Shown here piece by piece: positions 26,450-38,055 of a stretch of 64,000 bases of DNA (position 1 is its first letter; every line of letters starts with the position of its first letter). The notes beneath the pieces are model-generated. The model ran no database searches. It was given only the letters and a program-made list of their open reading frames with translations, and was not told the origin of the DNA. The DNA is from Delphinus delphis. Its lineage: Eukaryota > Chordata > Mammalia > Artiodactyla > Delphinidae. A program made the position numbers and the translations under genes. The stretch lies in assembly GCF_949987515.2 (NCBI RefSeq), contig NC_082700.1, positions 39,333,380 through 39,397,379 on the forward strand, given 5' to 3'.

Positions 26450-27488
26450 TTCACCTGTGGATGCAGGGATGATGAAGCTTGCTATGCTTAGTGAAGGAAA
26501 CCAAGTGTGGAAGCCTGTTCAAACCAGGTCTCAGGGCATGGTAACTCGTTGGCTTAGGTTATTGTAGTCCTCAGCATCAACAATCATATGGTCCTTGGTA
26601 AACACTGTGGGGTAATCCACAGAGACTGCAAAGGCTTTTATGGTCCTCAATGGTGCCTCCTAGTCTAGCATCTAAGATCGTGACAAGCAGTGGTATTGCC
26701 TGGAGCCAGTGGTGTGTACAATCTCAGTTGTGGGGGCCAGCTGCAGGTTTTTGTGTAGTAGCAGGGGCCAGTTACAAAAATATGTAGTGGTGAGAACTAA
26801 GGTATGCAGCAAGGTCTGGGGCCAACTGAGCACAATAGAAGCTGTAGGGGCCCTGGCTGTCAGTGTGCACTGCCATGACTGCTGGGTGTCTCCGTGGGTG
26901 GACAGCATTGGAGGCTGGTGAAGGGAGTTGGGGAAGGGTTGTCAGGTGTGCAGCTGGAAGAGTGAACACAGTGGTGCAGACCAGTGTCAGAAGATAGGGG
27001 AGAGCTGATGAAATCTACAGGGGTCTATGACAGCTCTGCTGGCTGTTGATTTCTTCAGTGGCAAAAACTGTTGCAATTGTCTACAGAGCATGTTACTGGG
27101 AACACTCTTTCTCCTGCTATGTGACTGGTATTGGTAGCTTCTTCTTTTCTTTCTTGTTATTGGCCATCTCTATGAGTCTTACCTTTGCTGACCTCTTAGT
27201 GGGAGGTGAAACTGAAGTAGATCTGCAGGAGGTAAGCAAAAAAGCTGGGGCAACACCTTGCTCACTCAGTTCTTAGTTTCCCAGGAAGGAGAACTCTTTC
27301 TAGGTGGGGAGTTTCCTCTTGTTGCTGAGCAATGGCAGCTTTTGGGATGGGATAATGCAAACAAAATAAAGTTGTTCTTCCTTCTTTTTCTGTGTGGTTA
27401 TTCTCAAGTTTTTTGTTCCTCTGTGTTGTTGAAGCTTCTGAAGTAGACTCCAGGGTTCTCCTAGTGTTGTTTTGGTATAGCTGTGTGT
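26450..27488 (-). mobile_element. Ancient L1 5'UTR-like region, antisense
   Basis: A GC-richer kilobase whose right-hand part ('aaaataaagttgttcttcc', 'ttgttcctctgtgttgttgaagc', 'agactccagggttctcctag') resembles the 5' end of old mammalian L1s read antisense. The match resumes at about 27845-27885 ('ggggaggatggaagctgg') beyond a younger insertion. Short open frames inside it (26672-27446) are not genes. Confidence 0.6.
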
Positions 27489-27842
27489 ATAGCTTGTTTT
27501 GTTTATTGGGGTATAGTTGCTTTACAATGTTGTGTTAGTTTCTGCTGTACAACAAAGTGAATCATCTGTATGTATACATATAACCCCTCCCTCTTGGACC
27601 TCCCTCCAAGAGGCACATGAAAATATGCCCCAAATCACTAGTTATTAGAGAGATTCAGATCAAAACTACAATGAGGGATCACCTCACACTAGTCAGAATG
27701 GCTATGATAAAAATCTACAAACAGTAAATGCTGGAGAGAGTGTGGAAAAAAGGGAACCCTCTTGCACTGTTGGTGGGAATGTAAATTGATAGAGCCACTG
27801 TGGAGAATGGTATGGAGGGTCCTTAAAAAACTAAAAATCAAT
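27489..27842 (-). mobile_element. L1 insertion with 5' inversion (twin priming)
   Basis: The left part (about 27489-27605) is the L1 3'UTR in antisense. The right part (about 27606-27842) is the ORF2 C-terminal region in sense, with the same Cys/His block as in L1-B. The two halves in opposite orientation, with the 5' part flipped, are the classical product of twin priming for an insertion on the minus strand. Sequence is close to the L1-A/B/C group. Confidence 0.88.
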
Positions 27843-27885
27843 GTCTAATTGTTAATCTTTTGGGGAGGATGGAAGCTGGAGCACC
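27843..27885 (-). mobile_element. Continuation of the ancient L1 5' end
   Basis: A short piece that completes the old L1 5'-end pattern interrupted at 27488. Confidence 0.5.
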
Positions 27886-29414
27886 AGTTTATGACAGTCT
27901 GTGAAAAGCATCCTGGGAGGTCTTCAGTCACTCAGTCTACCCACCCTGGGCTGTCTGGGTTCTGGTGGCACTTTCTTCATCCCTTTCTTCCCTTCCTCCT
28001 TCCTCTCTCCTCTCCTCCTCCAGGCATGTGGCACTTCCATGCCCTATGCCTGTGTCAGGAGAGGCACAAAGGACCAGTAGGGACACTAGAATGGACTCAG
28101 TGATGCCACCATCAAGAGAGCAGGATGTGTGTGTCATTTTGGGGCTGAAGTTGTTAAGAAATGAACCTACCTTTCTCATGTTTACTTACTCCTTAAATAG
28201 TGACTTTTGAAGAAACATGTTGATGATGCAGACAAAATTTGGAAGGAACTTGACTCCCTGAATTGCTTCCTAGAAAGTTTCTTAATGAAAATCCACATTG
28301 GACTGCTCAGTGAGTGAGAAGGAAAATTCCACTAGAGTTTATCCCTTAGAATGATCATTATTATCATAACAATTACAGGACCTACAGAAACTATTACATT
28401 TAGTAGCCATATAATTCCAAAATTCTATTTTTTTTTCTCATGACTCTGAAGCTACAGAAAGTAGAGAGACACCACAAAATAGAAAGCAGAGTTAGTTTTC
28501 ATAAAGCCTAGAGTTTCTCTTTCTGTTACCTTAAATTTTCTTATGTCTTCTACTTCATTTATAAAGTAAGTATTTTAACCCCCAAAGAGATAATAAAGTA
28601 CTATATGTACTAACAAAATTCAGCACGTTTTTATTGTCCAAGTGAGCTAGTATGTAAGTAAATATGCATGAATAGTACATAAACACAAGTACTTTTTTTC
28701 TCCCTAGCATGAGTATAAAATGTGTTACCTTACTAGAAAAGCAAACAAAGATTATAATTTTCCATCTAAATGTTATGGTTCATACCAACTGGTGAAACTT
28801 CAGTGAGGGAAAGTACTGTTCTATGATAGGTTATCCTTGTCTGTTTCAGGAAGAATAGAGCCTGGTGTTGAAAGACTTTATCTCATTCCCAGAGTTTAAA
28901 TATGTATGAAGGAAGGTATTTGTTTTGATATACTGGACTAATAGTGTTAATATTTAAATGGTTCCTCTTTTATTCCTAAAGTAACGCTTCATTAATATGT
29001 GAAATATAATATCAGCTTTGGTCATATTGTTTCAGTCTGTTTGGCTGCAGGCCTTGTGTGACAACCTTGCATCGATTTACATAGTGAAGACTATTTTTGC
29101 TGCTGAAGGGGACTAAAACTTCATGTTTAAACATAGGCTTTTTACAAGGAATAAGAGAAACTGAATTATTAGGATTTGTAGATTACAAATGACTGTTGTA
29201 TTTGAAATATGTTAGTATGTCTAATGGTTCTTCTCTTTGATTAAATAATATATGTTGGCATCTTAATCATTAGAGATCATCATTAAACTGATAGAGATTG
29301 AAAATTTATATTCTCAAACTCTTTTAGGATTAGTAATATTTAACAACTTTCTTTCAAAAGTCAAACCCAGAAGTATTACTGATAAACATTTCTTAATATT
29401 TTTTATGAGTAAAA
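27886..29414. other. Spacer with a pyrimidine tract, no element recognised
   Basis: A C/T-rich run lies at 27968-28022. The remainder is AT-rich with no coding-like frame and no repeat that I can name. Confidence 0.45.
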
Positions 29415-29900
29415 CTTCTGTATTTAACTTTTTATTATGGAAAATTTTAGACATTTAAAAATGTATGATGAATAGTTTAATTAACCTCAAATTATTAATT
29501 CATGACCAATACTTTTTTATTTATATTCCCACCTATTTCTCCTCCCTCTGAATTGATATGAAGTAAATCCCAGATATCATAAAATTTCCTTAAATCAATA
29601 GCTTTAGCAGAATTAGCATTATGGTAAACAACAAAGACTATCAGCCCCAAAATATTAATGTATGTATATATATATATATATAGATAGATAGATAGATAGA
29701 TATAGATAGATATAGATATATAGATATAGATATATATATTCCACAATAATATACAGTTTGTACATATATACTGTTTCCCTTTCTTAGAATAATTAATTAA
29801 TTGAGAGTAATTATCACCATCCCAATCTACTATAACTCATCTTCATTATTAATATTTCCTTAGCAGCTTACTATTTTTGTTAGTTGAAAAATACATTGTA
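29415..29900 (-). repeat. Possible old L1/HAL1-like 3' segment, antisense
   Basis: The order 'tttttattatggaaaattttagacat' then 'gaagtaaatcccagatatcat' resembles a common antisense old-L1 3' pattern. Family and ends are uncertain. The TAGA microsatellite is inside it. Confidence 0.45.
29658..29739. repeat. (TA)n/(TAGA)n microsatellite
   Basis: TATATA is followed by repeated TAGA and TATAGA units. Confidence 0.95.
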
Positions 29901-30130
29901 AGACAACTCTTGCCATCCTGGAGCTTACATTATAGAAAGGTAGATAGAAATAGATGAGAAAACAACAGTGATGATAAGCCATATGTCAAACACACAATGT
30001 GACTTGTTAAAATACTAAGACAAGAGAAATGGAATAGAAAAATTTCAACTCCCTGTTTATTTTCATCTTCTTACTCATCTGTGAGTAGATGTGTTCACAG
30101 TTACTGGCTCAAGATGTAGCAGTAAATGTC

Positions 30131-31036
30131 TGTAGGGGAGCAAAATTTGCCAGCCCAAAGTGTGTCTCCTTGGCATGAGGATTAATTTAGGTTCATCATT
30201 TTAAATGCCTGACTCAGGAAAAACCTTTGACTTTCCCCCTAACTGCTTAAAAGAATGTAGATAGAGGAAGTGTTACAGGATGGGAGCTTTCCCCACAGAT
30301 AACTATAGTATGAGCTAGGTGTATAGACAGGAAGGAACCTAGCAAAGTCTGCTTGTTAAAATTCCTTTCTGTGGCCCATTGTCTCTACGAGTCCCAGAAA
30401 ACATTTGCTTACCAAACATTTGCTTTTCCATCTCTATGCGAATTACATTCAACCCCTTTGAAGTCCCAAACCACTACCCCGAACATCCTCTTTAGTCTTT
30501 AACTGAAGATGGTATTATATTTATGGTAGGACTTTGGCCATTTTGGTGAATTACTCATTTTACCCCAGTCTCTCCCATGTATTAAAAATGTTATCAAGCT
30601 TTTGTTTGATTGTTCTCCTTTAATCTGTCTCATGTCAATTTAATTCTTAGGGGGCTTCCCTGGTGGTGCAGTGTTAAGAATTGACCTGCCAATGCAGGGG
30701 ACATGGCTTTGATCCCTGCTCTGGGAAGATCCCATGTGCCGCAGAGCGACTAAGCCCATACACAACAACTACTGAGCCTGTGCTCTAGAAGCTGCAAGCC
30801 ACAGCCACTGAAGCCTGTGTACCTAGAGCTTGTGCTCCGCAACAAGAGAAGCTACTTCAGTGAGAAGCTCATGCACCGCAACGAAGAGAAGCTTCTGCTC
30901 ACCACAACTAGAGAAATCCTGCATGCAGCAAAAAAGGCCCAATGCAGCCAAAAATAAAATAAATAAATTTTAAAAAATTGATTCTTAAATGAATCAGAAG
31001 AACCAAGGAGGGTAAAGAAAGATTTCTTCCTCCCCA
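30131..31036 (+). mobile_element. Retroviral LTR (solo), split by a SINE
   Basis: It begins TGTAGGGGAG at 30131. The LTR pattern runs to 'ttaattctta' at 30649 and resumes after the SINE with 'cagaagaaccaaggagggta' and 'ttcttcctcccc' near 31036. No internal retroviral genes follow, so it is a solo LTR or a fragment. Its class (ERV1 or ERVL) is not resolved and no terminal duplication is seen. Confidence 0.55.
30651..30977 (+). mobile_element. Long CHR-type SINE, sense, inserted in the LTR
   Basis: It has the same tRNA-Glu-derived head as the short copies, then a longer body with several 'gagaagc' and 'gcaacaagagaagc' repeats and an A-rich AATAAATAAA tail, as in the longer artiodactyl/cetacean CHR subtype. 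A near-exact duplication, TTAATTCTTA (30640-30649) and TTGATTCTTA (30978-30987), flanks it. Confidence 0.9.
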
Positions 31037-31254
31037 AAATACCCATGCCTATTTTTAGGAAGCACTGCCCATAGATATATCTAATGTACTTTAAAAAATG
31101 CATTGAACAGCCTCTGGATATAATTTTAAATTGTGAGCTATTCCTGATGTTTTGATACTGACATCTTTAAACTGATTGCCTGAATATATGCTAACATAAG
31201 TAAGAGATAGGAACAAATATTACAGAATATATATATAGTACTTTGGAGATGGCT

Positions 31255-31740
31255 TCATATTCTTGGACAATCCTCCACCAAAATGTGGGGTTTGTGGTCC
31301 CTTCTTTTGAATTTTTGAGGACCTGTGATTAATTAACCAAAAAGAATATAGAAGAAGTGGATTGTGCCCATTTCTGGGTCAATGCCTTACAGAACTGGCA
31401 GCTTCTACTTCCTGTCTCTTAGAATACTTATTCTTGGAACTCAGCCACCACCTTGTAAGGAAGCTCAAGCTTCCCCATACAAAGGGGCTTGTGTAGAGGG
31501 GAACCCAGGTCCTACTACTAGCTTCAGCTATGCTTCCAACTGACTGCCTGTACCAATTTACTTGCTATGTGAACTTACCTTCTTAGAAATTGTCCTCCAG
31601 CCCAAATGGAGATGCTACATTTCAAATTGATTAAAACAGAGATGACTGATTTAAATTGCAGATTAAAAGCAAAATAATTGATTGCTGTTGTTTTAAGCCA
31701 CTAGGTTTTATTTGCTATGAAACATTAGATGATCTTAAAA
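31255..31740 (+). mobile_element. MaLR-type LTR remnant (MLT1-like)
   Basis: The right end 'tgctgttgttttaagccact' is the typical 3' part of MaLR LTRs. The preceding 400 bp is consistent but heavily diverged, so the left end is approximate. Confidence 0.6.
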
Positions 31741-31869
31741 GAATAAAACTCCACATAAGTTACCTTTTTGGGTAATGGACTTTATGAAGGAGGGCTATTT
31801 CTGAGGTTTATTCTGTATTCTCAGACAATTACCATCATCATTAAAACATCAAGTTGTTTGTTGAATGAT

Positions 31870-32140
31870 CTGTGTCCTCCTTCATGCCTCCACTAATGTT
31901 ATATACTACTCTTCAAATTTCTTTCATTCCCCCCTCCCCACTGTATGTCCTGCATTCCTCTTGCATTGGAATTTTTAAAAAGGCATAGTGTATGTTTGAT
32001 ATATTTTCAATAACATATGACGTATCAAAGTCTCCTCTTCATGGGGTATAAAATCTTTGAAAATAAGAACCAATTTTTTCATGACTTGAAGGATCATGTT
32101 TGTCACATAATCAGTGTTTATTTTTGAATGAATGAATGAT
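31870..32140 (+). repeat. Possible L2 LINE 3' end
   Basis: A degenerate L2-like pattern ends in 'gtgtttatttttgaatgaatgaatga', the characteristic L2 3' terminus. Confidence 0.55.
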
Positions 32141-32549
32141 TTAAACATTACCTTGCTTAGTGCTCTTATTCCATGGGTTTATATTGTTTTTGCTTACTTA
32201 AATACATCTCACTATAGTAACTTTATAAACTCTATCCTTTTTCCAAAACAATTATTTGAAGTAGGTTGTAATGAAAATCATTTTTTTTATATATAAAAAT
32301 GATATATGTGGAAATGAAACCCAGTAAGTTACCTGTAGGATACAGCTTTTTTGCCAGAGGAAAATACTATAAGTCAGTCTTATGATCCAGTGTTTTCTAA
32401 GGGGAAACTGTACATGCAAGGGAATTAAGGAGGGAAATTAACTTTGAATTTTTATCTTCTACTCAACTACTAGTAGCTATGTGATAATTGCCAAAATTAA
32501 AAATAGTATATCAAGCAAGGTCCATTCAAGAGATTAGAGACAACATCAT

Positions 32550-33060
32550 TATTTTAACAAAGAGAATTTAATATAATGAATTGCTAACGAAGTATTAGAG
32601 AAAGTAAAAGACAAAAGGGGACAGTAAGATGGTAACTGTTTGGAGTATCTACCACATCTAGAGTGGGAAGAGGTAAAAATTATTATACTTCAAAAACTGG
32701 GTGAGGGGCACTGGATTTCTGAGAAAGGGGCTCAACAGGCTACAACTTGTTCTTCTGTAGGAAGATAAGGGGCTTCTTCTAATATAGGAAACTCAAACTG
32801 AAGTCAGCTGCTACTGGAGGAGCCAACAGCTACAGTCAGGGTGAAGAACCACTTGTAGAGCTTCATAGGAAGTGGAGTCCCCCTTCTTCCTCTTCTGGTA
32901 GCTAAGTCTCCTTCAGAGCTCTCTGTTGGCAGAGTTTAACAAGGGTCTTTTGGGAAAGCTGAATGTGTTTTCCAGAGTCCCAGCCTCATCATTACATAGC
33001 AAAGAGTAAAAGGGTTGCTTTGAAGCTGAGGAGAAATAGCTTAAAAATCAACCCATATGG
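32550..33060. repeat. Old interspersed repeat, family not assigned
   Basis: The succession 'agagaatttaatata', 'cagctacagtcagggtgaagaaccact' and 'cccagcctcatc' resembles a recurrent mammalian repeat, but I cannot name it with confidence. Confidence 0.3.
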
Positions 33061-34059
33061 GGTGTTAAAAACCATTGTACAACTTTGGTTCCTGTACATT
33101 CTCATTCACCACGGTCTGTGTTTTACATTATAGTCATTTAATGTTCCTCTTTTAGAAGTTTTCTCATATAGGAAGGATATTGAATATTTTTCCCATAAGT
33201 AAAGGAAGGAATGTGGACTACTGATATAATAAGTGAATATACAATTACTCTGGATTAGTCAGGATTCAATAAGCTTGGACTAAAGTAATAATAAAATTGG
33301 ATGCAGATATAGAAGGAAGTATGGTTATATGTGCATGTATGCCTATTTGCATTGCTTAGCAATTACAGGTGGAGCAATGCATGAAAAAGACAAAGGTAAA
33401 GGATGAAAAAATAAGTAGAAACAAGGATCAAGTAGGAATAAGAAGCAGATAAACAAATAAATAAGAAAATAATGATACTGACAGATTATTCAAAAGGAAA
33501 CCAATCAAAAACTAGTGCAGGACCAATCTTTTGTAATCTAAGTGCAAAACATATTCCTAGCCTAATGTAATTTTAAGAAGTGAGGTCAGGAAAGAGTGTA
33601 ATCACTTTGACTTCTTCAGAATAGATTATTGTACCTCTGCTTCTCTGTTCCTAAAGCCTCAATAAACTATTCCTGTAGTTAGCAGTTTGTAGCTTTGTAT
33701 TCTTCCCATTTTGGCATCTGTAAGAATGGGCATATCTTAGGCATTTTTTGTTTTACAAGAAAAAACAACATTACCAGTTTAGTAGAACATGCTTATTACT
33801 TACAGAATTTCACTCCAAGTAAGAGATGCAGTACATTTTGTAAATCTATTAAGTATTGGGACATTATTTAAGATTGAGAAAGGTAAGAACTGAATATGGT
33901 GTAAGTCCTACAAATGTGACAAAGGAAAAGTCATTCTCTTATTCATTATATACCTATATTTATCTATCTGTATCTCTCTATATTCATATATTTTATGTTT
34001 ATAAATATTAAATTTATGTTTAATAACTATTCACATACTTTGAAGAATGTTTCTGTAAA

Positions 34060-34500
34060 CATGATAGACTATCACGCATCCAGGGAACAGTGCTTATATT
34101 TCCTAATTAGATTTTCTAGGATAAGTTGACCATGTGATGCAGCATGACCCTTGAGCCCTCTGTTCATTTCAGCCTGGACAGTGGCTCAGGGGATAAGTAT
34201 TTTGACTAGCAACTAGTGGCAGTCATATGGCAATATAATCAACAATATTTGTATTTGTGTCTGTCTCCACCACCATCCATGTGTGAGTTTATGTTGTCAT
34301 TAGATAACATTTTCAGCATCCTTACTAACATTTTCTTACCTTATGTTAATACCTTTCCTTACTTTAATTTGCCTGTATAAAAATATCAAAAGAAGAATAA
34401 ACCCGCATCCCACTTAGTTATTTTCTTGGGCTATTATTCTTTGAAGGTTGGTGTCTGTCCCAAATGTATAAAACAAGCACAACCTTCCCTCTCAACTACA
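34060..34500 (+). repeat. Possible LTR remnant
   Basis: A TATA-like TGTATAAAA is followed by AATAAA and then 'ttggtgtctgtccc', an arrangement like U3-R-U5. No terminal dinucleotides or flanking duplication could be fixed. Confidence 0.3.
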
Positions 34501-34843
34501 TATTATGAACTTAGTCCATAAAGTATCCAATACTGTTTATATTCTTTTCCATTTGGATACTGAATTGTCATGGTACTTTGATAAGAAAGACTAAAGTATT
34601 AGAAGATTGTTTCTTTACAGCCTCAATATTTATCATTTAAAATAAAAGGACCTAACTTAATACTTATGATTTTAATTAGATGGACTTAATTCAGTGAAAC
34701 AATGAAACAGAATCTATAAATTTGCATCAATTTGGCCTGTTAGTTTGGTATTTGCCAAAAAATACATAGGTGAAGATACATATACAATGCCCAGGTATCT
34801 CCATTGGTTATCTTAATTGCATCTAAAACATTAAGATATTTCG

Positions 34844-34874
34844 TAAAAACAAAACAAAACAAAACAAAACAAAC
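34844..34874. repeat. (AAAAC)n microsatellite
   Basis: About six units of AAAAC. Confidence 0.95.
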
Positions 34875-34980
34875 CTCCAAAATATTAACTACTTCAATGA
34901 GGGAGATAACAGAGAGGGTGAATAGGCTCTCATTTTCAAGTTTATTCTTTCATTAGGGACACAATTAAAATATTTGAAAT

Positions 34981-35150
34981 TTTAAAAAAGGTAAGAAACA
35001 GGAAAAAAGAAGAGAGACAGCAGAAAGAAAAAGAGAGAAGGAAAATTAAAAAAAAAGGAAATAAAAGAGTGAAATGAGAATTGAAGAGAGAGGAGATAGA
35101 GAAAGGAAAGGGAGAGTGAGAGTGAGAGCAAGCAGGTGAAAGAGAAAGTT
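34981..35150. repeat. Purine-rich (GA/A) tract
   Basis: About 170 bp almost entirely of A and G on the + strand, with GAGAGA and GAAAG units. Confidence 0.8.
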
Positions 35151-37859
35151 GTAAAATAGTACTGCTAAACGATGTCTGAGATTATATCTGATTCACTAGT
35201 GAAAAGAGACTGCAGAGTCATAGAAAATCTTCTAGTTTAGAAGTTGTTTTTTTATAACTGAATTGTCTAATGATATTAATCAGGATATGCTTTTATGTAC
35301 ATTATGCTTTACATAAGCATTTCTATTTTTTTCAGATTCCAAAATTTCACTAAAGCTTAGAATTTTCCACTTTTAAAATACTCCACACATAGTAAATTAA
35401 TGCATGATTTTCTTGTTAAAATCAGCATTGCCTAAAATGATCTGTAACTGAACAGGAGCAATAGCAAAGGTGTGAACTACTTCAGGGAAGTGCTAACTTC
35501 AGAGCCCAAATGAGAATATTTAAATGCTAAAATTTTTCAGCAACAGCAAACAGATATTTCTGCAAAATATCATTTTTTTCATGTTTTCCAAACTGCTTTT
35601 TCTATGTACATTTACTTCTTCATTCTTCAAACTTGGACTTTCCTGCCACTTTACCAATTTTCTGTGCCCATTCATCCTTGAAATATTTCATTTTTACTTC
35701 TCAATTTCTCCTCCTCTGCAGTAATTGCAATGGAAGATGGGTGTTTGGTTCTGTTCTAAAAAATGTGTTCAGTATTAGTGACATGTACCAGGCTGATGAC
35801 ATTGCAAACTGAAGGCCATTGTTTTAATCACAGTAACCCAGGCACCAAACAACATTATCTCACAGTTGCCTGAACAACTATTCTCAGTTCTATTCTGAAA
35901 GAAGGGACAATAATTAAACCTTTGGCTTAAAACATAATTTGTGTTAATTTTTAAAACGACTGTGCATGATATAGGTTTCTGCTTGAAAAGACATATTGTA
36001 TTGATGATGCCAATCAAATAGCCATTAGATGCTATTGAATTTGAATGGCTCACTAAGGCAGACACCTGCCTACTAATTTTAAGTTCCAATTAAGTTTGTG
36101 ATTGCATAGAAATTAACTCTCAGAAAGAGATAAACACATATTTCAAAGGTAACTTGGATGATTCTAATGTCATTGTAAGCAAATATTTTATTCCACGGGG
36201 CATATACATTTCTAGTAATGTGTCTTCTAAAATATGAAGGAATTAAAACTCCTCTCTCCCTGCATAAGCAAATATAACAACTACGTACAAACTGGTAACT
36301 CCAGAACAAGTTTCCTACTGTCTAAAACAACATCCTATCCCCACAAACATCAACTGATAGTGGTTTTGTGGGGCTAAGACAACAAAAATACACTAAGATG
36401 CAAGATGACTAGATTTACTAGATTTAAGTAAGATATAGATATAGGGTAGAGTAGATAATCACAAAGGTCTCGTACTCATCTAATAGTTTCCAACTGAAAT
36501 AGGCATGGTCTTTTGAAGCTAAAGCAAAGCCCTATGGAAATGTAGAGAAATCTAAAGAGTCTGTCTCAATGAATTTTTTAAAAGAGTATGACTTCTTTTG
36601 GGTAGTTAGACTCTTTCTCAATATTACTGTTTGATGTAGCCTTAAACAATTTCTAAAATGTAATCCCATCACATAACTTCACCCCACCATTGGGACTTAT
36701 TTACTTTAATGGATTTTGCTCATCAAGATCCCCCTTAAACAGCAAATAACCTTTAGGATACACAATAATTTATGTTTTTTATTAGCTAATATAAGAACCC
36801 AGGTGGGTTTATTGCTTAAAACTGTGGGGGGATAGGACATAAACAAAAGACATGGGGCTTAAACCTTGTCTTTGAGAAAGGGAAGGGGATCAGAAAAGGA
36901 AAGAACAATTCCTAACTGCTAACTTAAGGATTTAGGAGACTAACTAGGTTACAGTTAATCAGCAATGTGATTAGGAAATGACAAATTCTAATTATGAGAG
37001 GTAAAAATGAATTAGAAGGATTTCATTTAAAAAAAAAACTAGAGAGTGAAGCTTGATAACATCTTCAAATATTAGAATGACTATCAGGGGATCAAGAGAT
37101 TAAAATCTAAGGTCATAACCAGCACAAATGAATAGAAATTACATGAAGTAAATTACAATTAAATATCAGCATAAACTTCTTAATATTTATAACTGTATAG
37201 TTAAAAAATCATGTGTCTACAGAAGTAATAGTTTCTTCATCCTTGGAATTTAAGTAGTGTTTAAACAGCCATTGCCAGAAAAATATGGAACGTTCTTGCC
37301 TAAAATGAGCATTTAGGCATTTGGTAAAAAGTTTTCCACAAAATGTTAATTCCAAAGGTTATTAATTGTTACCTCTAAAGGGTAAAGGATTCTATTGTCA
37401 AATAGTTATGGTAAGTACCATTGAAGTAAAGTTAATCATGCAACTTTAATGCACATCTTCTCCCAATCTTCAGTATAATAATGCACTATTCAAATCCCCA
37501 GTGGGAAATAGTCAGTGCTTATTAAACATGGAAGACCATGAAATCCCTTATGCATTAATGTTCATATGGTATGATGCTTTTGGGAAGTATAATCTATTTC
37601 ACAAATTAGAAAATATCTTATGTTCTTTCAGAATTTAATCTGGTTCAAACTATTAATAGGCCCTGTTGAAGTATGATGTGGTAATTATGATTTAAATATG
37701 AAATATTTCTAAGCCATACCACTTTTTCCTTAAATCACACCTCATAGATAAATGCCCAGCTTACCTATATGAAAGATTGACTTCATATCTTTAGAAAGTT
37801 AATATTTAGCAATCTTTATTGGAAAAGCTATGGCAATACTATAAATATACATGATACTT

Positions 37860-38055
37860 TTTAAGAACTCAATATGAATCATGGCTGTTAATTCTTAGAA
37901 TAAGCATATGAGGGTATATTATTATTGTCATTTTACAAATGAGAAAACTGAGTATCAGATAATTGAAATAACTTGTCCAAGGCTATAAACTTAAAAAATG
38001 AGTAGGACTCAGTGGTTTTTTTTCTTCAGAGTCTTTGTCCTAAAATTCTTACTAC
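37860..38055 (+). repeat. MIR SINE
   Basis: The MIR core is recognisable: 'cattttacaaatgagaaaactgag' followed by 'aacttgtccaaggctataaac', in sense orientation. It is an ancient mammal-wide tRNA-derived SINE. Confidence 0.8.

Larger units (their letters stand above)
33061..37859. other. Low-repeat AT-rich region
   Basis: No coding gene. It contains an LTR-like stretch (34060-34500), an (AAAAC)n run, a purine-rich tract and a segment at 35740-36260 with several homeodomain-like TAAT sites. The remainder shows nothing I can name. Confidence 0.45.

Noticed and set aside
29658..29739. Tandem repeats as a CRISPR array.
   Set aside because: Units are 2-6 bp with no spacers; this is a microsatellite in mammalian DNA.
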